Assembly: GCF_028282165.1 (NCBI RefSeq)
Contig: NZ_JANQIM010000034.1
Span: forward strand, 1-64,000
Length of the DNA: 64,000 bases
Reading direction: 5' to 3'
DNA from: Winogradskyella sp.
GTDB lineage: Bacteria > Bacteroidota > Bacteroidia > Flavobacteriales > Flavobacteriaceae
The position numbers were made by a program, and so were the translations under genes. The notes below the pieces were generated by a model. That model was not told where the DNA came from. It was given only the letters and a program-made list of their open reading frames with translations, and made no database searches. Shown piece after piece: positions 27,269-36,019 of this stretch. Each line of letters starts with the position of its first letter. Position 1 is the first letter of the stretch.

Positions 27269-28501
27269 ATGGAAAACGTCATCCTAGAAGCAGAGAAATA
27301 CATAACATCTCATTTAAATGAAAATTTAGACTCGTCCTTTGTTTACCATAATCTGGCTCATACCCAACGGGTTGTAAACAAGATAAAAGAGCTTACCGAA
27401 GACAGTGAATTAAGTGAAACTGAAAAACAGCAGCTAATTCTTGCGGCCTGGTTTCATGACTCTGGATTTACCAAAACTATTGAAGGTCACGAAAAAGAGG
27501 GTGCTAAAATGGCTTCGGATTTTTTAAAATCCCATAACGTTTCGGATGAAAATATAGAAGCCGTAACCCATCTGGTTTTAGCTACTGAGATGTACTATGA
27601 GCCCAAGAATGACCTTGAAGGTTATATTAGAGATGCAGATTGTGCCCACTTGTCTAGTAAGAATTATAGTGATTATGCAGCTCTTTTAAGAAAAGAATGG
27701 GAGTTAACACTAGGTAAAAAAGTTTCTAAGGCAGATTGGTTACAAGAAAACATTAAATTCTTAACAAGCCACCGTTTCCATACAAGTTTAGCCACCAGTA
27801 AATGGCAGGGTCGGAAAAGTAAAAATTTGGCCAACTTGCTTCAAAGCCAGCACAAAACAAAAACAGACAACGAAAAGTTGAAACAAAAAAAAGCAGAGCT
27901 CAACTTTAAAAAGGGGAAATTAGATTTGCCAGATCGTGGTATTGAAACCATGTTTAGAGTTGCGCTTAGAAATCATATTACACTGAGTGATATAGCAGAT
28001 ACCAAGGCAAATATATTATTATCTGTAAATGCGATCATTATTTCTCTAGTGCTTTCGAATTTGGTTTCTAAATTAGACAACCCGTCTAACACCTATCTAA
28101 TATGGCCTACAGCTATTTTTGCTGTTTCTACTGTGATTTCTATCATATTATCCGTATTAGCTACAAGACCAAATGTTACCAGTGGAAAATTCACCAAAGA
28201 GGATGTTGCCAATAAAAAGGTGAATCTCTTATTCTTTGGAAATTTCCATAAAATGAGCCTTTCGGAGTTTGAATGGGCTATGCAAGAAATGATGAAAGAC
28301 AAAGAATATTTATATGGATCTTTGACCAAGGACTTATACTTCTTAGGATTAGTGCTTAATAGAAAATATAGCTTACTACGCCTCACCTATACCGTGTTTG
28401 CTATAGGAATAATAATCAGTGTCATAGCGTTTGGTATTGCCTTTCAGTTTTCTGGAGTTGAGACAAGTGTAAATGACATTGTCGAAACTGCAGGACTTTA
28501 A
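27269..28501 (+). CDS. HD phosphohydrolase fused to Pycsar-effector-type membrane domain
   Basis: A 410-residue protein. Residues 1 to about 190 are an HD-domain metal phosphohydrolase: His31, the HD pair His63-Asp64 (WFHDSG), GHEKEG near 73-78, and Asp122/Asp124 (IRDADCAH). Residues about 225-400 match the PycTM/DUF5706 type: IADTKANILLSVNAIIISLVLSN, a second hydrophobic hairpin segment, and a final membrane helix near 373-396. PycTM proteins are membrane-acting effectors of the cyclic-pyrimidine Pycsar phage-defence system. No cyclase gene is adjacent, so defence is not demonstrated; the HD part could degrade or sense a nucleotide. The gene ends in a 4-base convergent overlap with the GAF-protein gene. 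Confidence 0.85.
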   Translation: MENVILEAEKYITSHLNENLDSSFVYHNLAHTQRVVNKIKELTEDSELSETEKQQLILAAWFHDSGFTKTIEGHEKEGAKMASDFLKSHNVSDENIEAVTHLVLATEMYYEPKNDLEGYIRDADCAHLSSKNYSDYAALLRKEWELTLGKKVSKADWLQENIKFLTSHRFHTSLATSKWQGRKSKNLANLLQSQHKTKTDNEKLKQKKAELNFKKGKLDLPDRGIETMFRVALRNHITLSDIADTKANILLSVNAIIISLVLSNLVSKLDNPSNTYLIWPTAIFAVSTVISIILSVLATRPNVTSGKFTKEDVANKKVNLLFFGNFHKMSLSEFEWAMQEMMKDKEYLYGSLTKDLYFLGLVLNRKYSLLRLTYTVFAIGIIISVIAFGIAFQFSGVETSVNDIVETAGL

Positions 28502-30870
28502 GATTTAATTTCTTTCATTAAATCGTTGTAGGTGTAAAACGCTTTATCATCTTTATCCTTATGATATAGTACACTTACCCTAATAGCTTTTAGACCTGTT
28601 ACAGCCTGCAAATCTTCTAGTTCTACAATCTCTACATCGTCATCAAGATACTTTTTTGACTGTAAAAATTTAATATATCTAAGATATTCTCTTTCATCTT
28701 CTTTCTGGGAATATACAATGCTAATTTTACCTTTTTGGGTCACGCGTTCTGTTGTTCCCTTAATTGCCGCCTTATCAACACGTTTCTTTACAATTTCATA
28801 TCTGGCATTATAAGTTCCATCTACATCGAAGTGTTTTTCATCCATTCTAAAGCTTATAGATAGTGGCTGATTGAAAACCAATATCATCGAAGCAACATCT
28901 AGGGCAACTGGGAATTTTGATTGCATTTGATAGTATGCATTTTCCATTTCTACCATGACTTGTAATTGCCATAACCTTAGGTTATACAAATAAATAGGAT
29001 TAAAGCTATCTTCTTTGGTAATAGACTCTCCTATATACATGTTGTGCTCTACACCATCTGTTTTAAAACGTTCAAAATAGTGTGGATACATTTGCTGAGC
29101 TTCAACTTGCTTTTGGTCTAAAAGCATAGCCATTTCTCGATTAATTAAAGCGATGGTATCATCATACTTCTTTCTGTGATGATATAAAACATTCAACTCA
29201 TCGTTAATGGTATCGAAATATTCATCAACTAAAGGTTTTAACGCATTGTTTTTTGATAAATGGTCTAATACCGACTGAATATCGTCCTTAAGAAAGGCTG
29301 ATATTTGATGCTCGCTATCTACTTTAAAATCGTTGGTAAGTCTGGTTAAATATTCATCAATTTGATACACATATTGATTATAAATAGGTAGATCTTCAAG
29401 TTTTGAAGCACTTTCCAGAATATCTTTAACCGTCGTTAATTGCATAGTAAGGTCTTGCTTGGTAGCCCAGTTTCTGGCCTTTGAAGATCCTTTTATGTCT
29501 ATTTGCCCATAGAGTGGATATATATTTTCAAAAGCAATTTTATTGAACGCAGGTTCTTTACCATTTAATTGATCTTTGATAAAATTTCTTGCTTCTTTTT
29601 CAAACCTCCAGTGCACGCTTGGGTGAATTGATGTGCATTCCTTTTGAATTATTGCATCAACAAGGTTTTCTTCATCATTTTTTGAACGTTCAACGGCAGA
29701 GACAATATATGGTAGTACATCGACCAACTTATTCGCATTAATACTATTTAAAACTTTTGGTTCTTTTGACACAATTTCAAGAATGCCCATAAGTTCATTA
29801 TCGTTGGCGATTGGTGCAAAAATGGCACTTTTATATCCTTGTTCGTGTAAGACCTTAACATGAGGCGACTTTCCTTTAGAGAGTTTGTACATTCTATCGA
29901 CGTCAGATACCGAAAAATAAGCCTTTTCACTGATTAGTCTGTTGTAAGACCACTCACAAAGTGCGTTGTCACAAGATAAAGTTTCCTCATTATTGAGAAG
30001 AAAACTATTCATTCCCACACCATAAACACGTTCAAACGTGCTATCTTCTTCATTATAAATCGAAAAACCAACTTCTAAATTCTTAAACCCGAATAAGGAT
30101 CGGAAAATCTCATAAAAACCCTCCATAAACCCTTCATCTTGTCTCTTATCTTCTCCGATTAAAGTCGATTTTATATTTGAAATAGATTGATCGTCAGTGA
30201 CATCAAAGATATTAGATATGATAATCCCTTTAAATTCATAAGAATCTGGCGGAAATTTTTCTTTCCAAAGCTCAATGTTTTCAAAATTATCCAATAGCTC
30301 ATCAAAATCATCTTGTGTTATTGGTTTAGCATCTTTTCTCGCATTAATTTCCATAAAATCTGCATTGTACAGAATTTTATAATAACGCATTATACCGTTA
30401 GCATCTGGTATTTCGTAAAAAAATGGACGTTTAAAGTTAAGATCATACCCATAACAGGCCTTGAGTATAATGGCACAGGCGATGATATAAGATTGGTCGT
30501 AAGGCATGTTCTTTACCTTGAGTTCAAAATCTGGACCTACATTTTTTAAAATGGAGTCGAACCGCTCTGAGGTTTTAAATATATGGTTTTGAAAAGGTAC
30601 TGTTGCTACTTTAATCTCGTTATGTGTCAGAAGCGGATTGAAGGCATCGTGTAATATATTATTGATTTCGGTCTTATGAGTTTCTAATAACGTTAAATCA
30701 CTAAAACCTTCTCTCAATACAGGAAAATCTTCAGCAATCTTTAATACTCTATTGGCATTAGAAGCCACATGATCGCTATCCGATGACTTAAGCTTTTCGT
30801 ATTCATTAAAGAGTTTATTAAAACTTACCTTAATGATAAAAGGAGATTCTATTTGGTCGTTAATATCCAT
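28498..30870 (-). CDS. Large GAF-domain protein, function unknown
   Basis: A 790-residue soluble protein without signal peptide. Residues about 240-400 look like a GAF domain (VGFSIYNEEDSTFERVYGVG ... AIFAPIANDNELMGILEIVSK, split), flanked by a long helical N-terminal region and a C-terminal half with helices and a beta-rich end (VASMILVFNQPLSISFRM). No kinase, cyclase or DNA-binding output is visible. Related long GAF proteins are widespread in Flavobacteriia and uncharacterised. The convergent arrangement, sharing TTAA with the HD-PycTM gene, may be ordinary gene packing. Confidence 0.75.
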   Translation of the reverse strand: MDINDQIESPFIIKVSFNKLFNEYEKLKSSDSDHVASNANRVLKIAEDFPVLREGFSDLTLLETHKTEINNILHDAFNPLLTHNEIKVATVPFQNHIFKTSERFDSILKNVGPDFELKVKNMPYDQSYIIACAIILKACYGYDLNFKRPFFYEIPDANGIMRYYKILYNADFMEINARKDAKPITQDDFDELLDNFENIELWKEKFPPDSYEFKGIIISNIFDVTDDQSISNIKSTLIGEDKRQDEGFMEGFYEIFRSLFGFKNLEVGFSIYNEEDSTFERVYGVGMNSFLLNNEETLSCDNALCEWSYNRLISEKAYFSVSDVDRMYKLSKGKSPHVKVLHEQGYKSAIFAPIANDNELMGILEIVSKEPKVLNSINANKLVDVLPYIVSAVERSKNDEENLVDAIIQKECTSIHPSVHWRFEKEARNFIKDQLNGKEPAFNKIAFENIYPLYGQIDIKGSSKARNWATKQDLTMQLTTVKDILESASKLEDLPIYNQYVYQIDEYLTRLTNDFKVDSEHQISAFLKDDIQSVLDHLSKNNALKPLVDEYFDTINDELNVLYHHRKKYDDTIALINREMAMLLDQKQVEAQQMYPHYFERFKTDGVEHNMYIGESITKEDSFNPIYLYNLRLWQLQVMVEMENAYYQMQSKFPVALDVASMILVFNQPLSISFRMDEKHFDVDGTYNARYEIVKKRVDKAAIKGTTERVTQKGKISIVYSQKEDEREYLRYIKFLQSKKYLDDDVEIVELEDLQAVTGLKAIRVSVLYHKDKDDKAFYTYNDLMKEIKS

Positions 30871-30969
30871 AATATAAAGCGCTTACTTATGTAAAGTTAC
30901 GAATATTTAGTATAGTCGCTAAATACTAGACTAACTTACAACCTTTTTGTTACGTCAAATATGTTAAAA

Positions 30970-33087
30970 TTATAGCTTTTTTAAACTTATCGCAAAGCCT
31001 CCGCCCTCAGCTAAGTTTATACTGATTTTTGATGTACTGTTTAGTTCTATTTTCTCAATATCAATGGCCAAAGGATTATCATCCCAATGGGCATTTTTAC
31101 CATCTTTGTATATCTTGGCTTCATACATTCCATCAGCATCTAGAAAGCTAAAATCTAACGCTATGGTTCTCGAATTTTCGTCCGTGATGCCACCAACAAA
31201 CCAATGTCCTGTTCCACGCTCTTTGCGCGCTATGGTTACATAATCTCCAACCGCTCCATTTAATACTTTTGATTCTTCCCAATCTACTCCTACATCTTTT
31301 ATAAATTGAAGAGGTTCGGGATTAGCTTCGTAATGCTCTACCAAATCTGCCGCCATTTGTACTGGACTGTAAATCACAACATATAATGCTAATTGTTGTG
31401 CAAGTGTAGTATTGACTTGATTATCTGCCTTATATTCATCAAATTTAATGTTGAAAATTCCAGGAGTAAAATCAATTGGCCCTGCCAACATTCTAGTAAA
31501 CGCTACAATTGGCAAGTGCTCTGGTGGATTGCCGCCATCAGTAGACCAAGCATTAAATTCTTGTCCTCTAAGACCTTCGCGCGAAATTATATTTGGATAC
31601 GTGCGTCTTAACCCAGTTGCCTTAATAGGTTCGTGTGCGTTTACGGCTACTTCATATTTTGCCGCTTTAATAGCTGCATTATTATACTGGTTTACCATGT
31701 ATTGCCCATGGTGATATTCCCCTTTAGGAATAATCTTACCTACGTAACCCGATTTAACTGCATGCATCCCGTAGTGTTGCATTAAAGCATAAGCAGTATC
31801 TTGTTGTTTTTCATATGTTTGGGTAGCTGCAGAGGTTTCATGATGCATAATAATTTCAACCCCTTTTTCTTTGGCATAACTTGTTACTGCGTCTAGATCA
31901 TAATCAGGGTAGGGTGTTACAAAATCAAAAACACCTTCCCTGTCTTCAAAACCTATCCAACGCTCCCAGCCTGTATTCCAGCCTTCTACCAAAACACCTT
32001 TAATGTTATTTTTAGCTGAAAAATCAATAAAACGTTTTACATTTTCTGTCGTTGCGCCATGTTTTCCATGAGCTTTCCCTATATCTGTCCATTGACCATC
32101 GATCATTTCCATACCATAATCCCATGTGGATTTGCCTAAGTGCATTTCCCACCAAACACCAGTATATTTCATAGGGGTGAACCATGATACATCACCTAGC
32201 TTATTGGATTCATTGAGGTTTACAATCAGGTTGGATTCTATAAGTTCTGGAGCACTATTGGTAATTTGAATCGTACGCCATGGTGTATTGAAAGGAAGAC
32301 TTCGTTTTACTTTATAATCTGTGTTCTCCGAACCGACCAAGTGACTTTTTAAATTCAGATTTTCGGTATCTACCTTAAGTGTCATTCCAGAATAATCCAA
32401 TAGCGCTGCTTCATGAAAGCTCAAATGCACACCATCTTCACCTACCATTGTTACTGGTGTATTAACTGCATTTTCAGGAATATATGTTTGAGCCAAGTTT
32501 GTTTTTTCTATGTAAGACTTTGCATCAATTTCCGATAACTTTGTTGTACTGTATAAATGCTCGTAAATATCCCAATCTCCAGGAATCCAAAAGGTTTTGT
32601 AATCTTGAGTTAAATTAAATTCAGTATGCTCTTCTTTAATACGTGCTTCTGCCCAACTTGGCTGTTGAGGAAATTCATACCGAAAACCAATCCCATCATT
32701 ATAAACCCTAAAAACTATATTTAATTTTCGTTTTAGTTCGGTTATTTCTTCGAGTTCCACTTTTAGTTCGTTGTAATGATTAACAACATCTAATTGTTCT
32801 CCCCAAGGCATTTGCCAAGTTTCATTAAAATTAGTCACATTAGCACCTGTAATCTCTAGATTTTTTGAAAGTGCTTTAGCATCAGTAAATTCAAACCCTA
32901 AAAACGAGGTATCTGCAACAATCTTATTCTTAAAATGAACGAGATAATAAGGCCGTCCTTCCTTATTCAGTTGAAGTTTTACTTTTATGTTGCCATTTGG
33001 TGAAGTAGTGGATAAATTGACTTGGTTATTGTCAGCTTTTTTACAAGACACCATAAAGGCAATTGCTAGAATCACTAGGAGTTTCAT
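30970..33087 (-). CDS. susB: GH97 alpha-glucosidase (SusB-like)
   Basis: A 705-residue lipoprotein (Cys15, signal MKLLVILAIAFMVSC) that should release glucose from maltodextrins in the periplasm. The inverting-type catalytic glutamates can be matched by spacing: Glu417 (HHETSAAT), Glu486 (NAHEPIKATG) and Glu510 (REGLRGQEFNAW) are separated by 69 and 24 residues, the same spacings as Glu439/508/532 in the inverting enzyme SusB. The N-terminal beta-sandwich and the central barrel (NIKGVLVEGWNTGWERW) are in place. It is the last gene of the minus-strand arm of the alpha-glucan locus, downstream of the Na+/phosphate transporter gene. Confidence 0.93.
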   Translation of the reverse strand: MKLLVILAIAFMVSCKKADNNQVNLSTTSPNGNIKVKLQLNKEGRPYYLVHFKNKIVADTSFLGFEFTDAKALSKNLEITGANVTNFNETWQMPWGEQLDVVNHYNELKVELEEITELKRKLNIVFRVYNDGIGFRYEFPQQPSWAEARIKEEHTEFNLTQDYKTFWIPGDWDIYEHLYSTTKLSEIDAKSYIEKTNLAQTYIPENAVNTPVTMVGEDGVHLSFHEAALLDYSGMTLKVDTENLNLKSHLVGSENTDYKVKRSLPFNTPWRTIQITNSAPELIESNLIVNLNESNKLGDVSWFTPMKYTGVWWEMHLGKSTWDYGMEMIDGQWTDIGKAHGKHGATTENVKRFIDFSAKNNIKGVLVEGWNTGWERWIGFEDREGVFDFVTPYPDYDLDAVTSYAKEKGVEIIMHHETSAATQTYEKQQDTAYALMQHYGMHAVKSGYVGKIIPKGEYHHGQYMVNQYNNAAIKAAKYEVAVNAHEPIKATGLRRTYPNIISREGLRGQEFNAWSTDGGNPPEHLPIVAFTRMLAGPIDFTPGIFNIKFDEYKADNQVNTTLAQQLALYVVIYSPVQMAADLVEHYEANPEPLQFIKDVGVDWEESKVLNGAVGDYVTIARKERGTGHWFVGGITDENSRTIALDFSFLDADGMYEAKIYKDGKNAHWDDNPLAIDIEKIELNSTSKISINLAEGGGFAISLKKL

Positions 33088-33158
33088 AGAACTAAAAAAT
33101 TACAGTTTAAGACATTAAAATAATGAATCTTGATTAACCTAAAAAATTAAACTAATAA

Positions 33159-34121
33159 TTACGCTTCAATATTTTTTGGGGTACTCTTTTTATCTGGTAA
33201 CAAGCTGTTCAAGAGCTTTTCTGAAAGCCTGACAAATGGAAGAAAAACTAATACACCCAATATATTAAACAACATATGGGCATTGGCAATAATACCCCCG
33301 ATATCTGTTGTGCGCGAAACAGCATTAACCAAACTCACAAATGGTTGAAAAAGAAATAACCCCATAATAATTGTAGTTAAATTAAAACAAAGATGAAAGA
33401 GCCCAGCTTTTAGTGCCTCTCGCCTACCATTTATAGTTGCTAATAAGGTATCGGAACAGGTACCTAATTCAGCACCTAACATTATTGCAATGCCGCCAGC
33501 AATAGAGAGCACATTTTGTTTTCCCAATAAAATTGCCATCCCAACAGTTCCGCTTGAAGACTGAATAATTAAAGTAACCAAACCTCCAATTAGCGCTCCT
33601 TGAACAGGATGCCCTTCGACCTTTGCAATCCAATCTAAAAAGGTCTGGCTATTCTTCAGTGGTCCTAAGGCATTTTCCATAATATAAAGACCGAAAAATA
33701 ACATCCCAAAGTATAAAATACCCTTACCATATAATCGCCTTTGTTTATTTTTAACAAAAACTTCAAAAATCAAGCCTACAAAAAGAGCAATGACAGCATA
33801 CTTTCCAATATCAAGAGCGATAATCTGACTAGAAAAAGTCGTTCCAATATTTGCTCCCATAATCAATCCTATACTCTGTTTAAAATTAAGCGATTTGGCA
33901 TTGATAAAGACAATAACGATAATAATCATTGCAGAAGATGAGCCCATCAAAATGGTTAGTAAGGTACCTATTGCAATTGCCGAAAAAATATTTGAAGTAT
34001 AGGTCTTAACTATTTCTTTAGCTCTTTCAGTAAACAATTCCGTTAAGGTTTCCGAAAGTTGAGCTATAGCATAAAGAAATAAGGCAAGCCCACCTATTAG
34101 AAGCGGTAAAATTTCAGTCAT
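33159..34121 (-). CDS. Na+/phosphate cotransporter family protein
   Basis: A 320-residue membrane protein of the Na/Pi cotransporter (PF02690) type with about eight hydrophobic segments. It has the inverted repeat typical of the family: GSSSAMIIIVIVFINA near residues 60-75 and QSSSGTVGMAILLG near 186-199, with GANIGTTFS and GAELGTCSDT. The PhoU-like C-terminal domain found in longer members is absent. It sits between GH97 and GH13 genes on the same strand, so it may be co-transcribed with the alpha-glucan genes and could supply phosphate for the GH65 phosphorylase; this is only inference. Confidence 0.85.
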   Translation of the reverse strand: MTEILPLLIGGLALFLYAIAQLSETLTELFTERAKEIVKTYTSNIFSAIAIGTLLTILMGSSSAMIIIVIVFINAKSLNFKQSIGLIMGANIGTTFSSQIIALDIGKYAVIALFVGLIFEVFVKNKQRRLYGKGILYFGMLFFGLYIMENALGPLKNSQTFLDWIAKVEGHPVQGALIGGLVTLIIQSSSGTVGMAILLGKQNVLSIAGGIAIMLGAELGTCSDTLLATINGRREALKAGLFHLCFNLTTIIMGLFLFQPFVSLVNAVSRTTDIGGIIANAHMLFNILGVLVFLPFVRLSEKLLNSLLPDKKSTPKNIEA

Positions 34122-34250
34122 AGATTTCTATAAAACTTTTAAATTACTGAACGTATGAAAAGAAATTGTTACCTAAATGTAAAATTTATTTGGTATTTCG
34201 TTGATTTAGGATTTTAAAAAGCTTTACTGCACTATTAAACGGAACTACAA

Positions 34251-35936
34251 CTACTTTTTTTCCAACAGCACAATATCAAAATCGGAATCAATGGTTATTG
34301 TCCCATCTTTAACCTCAGCCGATGACATAGAATAAGCATCATTTATTACATCACCATTTTCAAAAACTTTAGACACATCCAAAGTTTTTTTCCCTTTTTT
34401 GAGCTCTAAACCAATGACCACAAAATCTTTATAATCCCCATTTTGAAGACTACGGTAAAATACATATGGCTTATTTGAAATCATTTGATGCACTCCTGCA
34501 CCAATAGCAGGATGTTTGGCTCTAAATTGGCCTAGCTTCTGCCAGTGAGCTAAAACTTCTTTAATCTTCCTATCATTTTCGATCTCGTTCCAATTCATAA
34601 ACGAACGCAATGTTGCATCGCCTTCTGCACCTTCAATGGCTAATGATCGTGCCGATTCATCACCATAATACACTTGTGAGGTTCCCGGAGACAATAACAA
34701 CTTGTTGGCTGTTTCAAAGGGTTTTTCTCGTGAAGCATCAAAAGGACTTCCATCATCGTGTGAGCTTAAATAATTTAATGTCCCATAGTCTTTTAAATCC
34801 GTTGACAGATGCTTGTAGTATTTTTTAAACATATCTTCATAATCCATCTCCTTGGCGTTCCACTTAAACTCAAAATTGATTAAACTTTGAAAGCTCGGTG
34901 GGTCAAAATAGTTGACTTTCTTATCTCCAAAATCAAAAAATTGACCTCCACTTATACCATAGTTATACACCTCTCCCACTAAATAAAAGTTATTATCGTC
35001 CATAACCTTTTCTGGATTGTTTTTCTTGAATTCAGCAAATGCATAATCACATTCTTTTTTAAATTCTTGCCATACAAACTCTTCAGTATGCTTTACGGTA
35101 TCCACACGATAGCCGTCAACGCCAAATTCGGTAATGTAGTCGGTTAACCACTTAATGATATAAAAGCGTGGTGCTCTTGGATGGCCTGTACGTTCAAAAA
35201 ATTCGTCAAGTTCTTTTACTTCTTGTTCATAACGGCCCTCTGTTTTCCATTTTTCAACTAATTGAGGTGGCAATTCTACATTGTCATTGCTTTCGGTTCT
35301 TATATCCGGAAGATTTGCCACCAAAGTGCAGCTAATTGTATTTTCGTAATTATCGTAAGAACACTGCTTATCCGTACGCACCCATTCCTTTGGCCAAACA
35401 GGATCTTTTTCTGTCACAGGACCTGTATGATTGATAACAGCATCCAATACGATTCTAATGCCCTTAGCATGAGCTTCCTTTACCAACTCGTGTAAATCTT
35501 CTTCTGTTCCGTAATTAGGGTCTATATTTGTCCAATCTTTTGCCCAATAGCCATGGAATCCATAGGTGACTCCCGTGCCCTCATCTGTACCTCCATGAAT
35601 CTGTTCCACGATTGGTGTCATCCAAATGGCATTGATGCCTAAATCCGTGAAATAACCCTCTTTAATTTTTTGGGTGATTCCCTTTAAATCACCACCCTCA
35701 AAACCTCTGAGTTTGGCAGTTTCTTTTGTTCTATCGAAATTGATATCATTGGATGTATCTCCATTATTGAAACGATCTGTCAACAAAAAATATAAATTGG
35801 CGCCTTCCCAAACAAATGGTGCCTCTATTGAACTTGTAGGCTCTACAACATTAGCCTTAATTTCTTCTTTTGTTGGATTATTTTTGCAATTGGCAAGCAT
35901 AATGCAAAATGTGATTAGCGTAAGTGTTTTTTTCAT
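34251..35936 (-). CDS. GH13 alpha-amylase family lipoprotein (A)
   Basis: A 561-residue lipoprotein (Cys17) with a complete GH13 barrel: VLDAVINHTG, nucleophile Asp279 (DGYRVDTVKH), acid/base Glu322 (LVGEVYNYG) and transition-state Asp394 (SSHDDGS). The N-terminal block YFLLTDRFNNGDTSND suggests a calcium-binding alpha-amylase type. Two paired cysteines in the B-domain insertion (DKQCSY...ISCTL) may form a disulfide. The post-Cys sequence (KNNPT) lacks the acidic surface-export signal, so a periplasmic position is more likely. It probably cuts maltodextrins imported by SusC. Confidence 0.92.
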   Translation of the reverse strand: MKKTLTLITFCIMLANCKNNPTKEEIKANVVEPTSSIEAPFVWEGANLYFLLTDRFNNGDTSNDINFDRTKETAKLRGFEGGDLKGITQKIKEGYFTDLGINAIWMTPIVEQIHGGTDEGTGVTYGFHGYWAKDWTNIDPNYGTEEDLHELVKEAHAKGIRIVLDAVINHTGPVTEKDPVWPKEWVRTDKQCSYDNYENTISCTLVANLPDIRTESNDNVELPPQLVEKWKTEGRYEQEVKELDEFFERTGHPRAPRFYIIKWLTDYITEFGVDGYRVDTVKHTEEFVWQEFKKECDYAFAEFKKNNPEKVMDDNNFYLVGEVYNYGISGGQFFDFGDKKVNYFDPPSFQSLINFEFKWNAKEMDYEDMFKKYYKHLSTDLKDYGTLNYLSSHDDGSPFDASREKPFETANKLLLSPGTSQVYYGDESARSLAIEGAEGDATLRSFMNWNEIENDRKIKEVLAHWQKLGQFRAKHPAIGAGVHQMISNKPYVFYRSLQNGDYKDFVVIGLELKKGKKTLDVSKVFENGDVINDAYSMSSAEVKDGTITIDSDFDIVLLEKK

Positions 35937-35949
35937 GTTTTTATTAATT

Positions 35950-36019
35950 CTTCTCGATAGCTCTACTAAGCCTGCCGAAGCACATTTCGACGCACAAAGT
36001 CGGAATAATCGAAGTGACG
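35950..36019. repeat. Degenerate palindromic intergenic repeat
   Basis: Between the two GH13 genes lies TTCTCGATAGCTCTACTAAG...CGAAGCACATTTCGACG...CGAAGTGACG, containing the CTTCGGCAGGCTTAG, TCGA and GAAGTGACG words seen in flavobacterial intergenic palindrome families. It runs up to the stop codon of the upstream GH13 gene. No perfect long dyad remains, so this looks like a decayed copy. Confidence 0.4.

Noticed and set aside
30880..30960. Small inverted repeat TATTTAG/CTAAATA before the GAF-protein gene
   Set aside because: Only 7-bp AT-rich arms, no T-tract and no promoter box at a useful distance.
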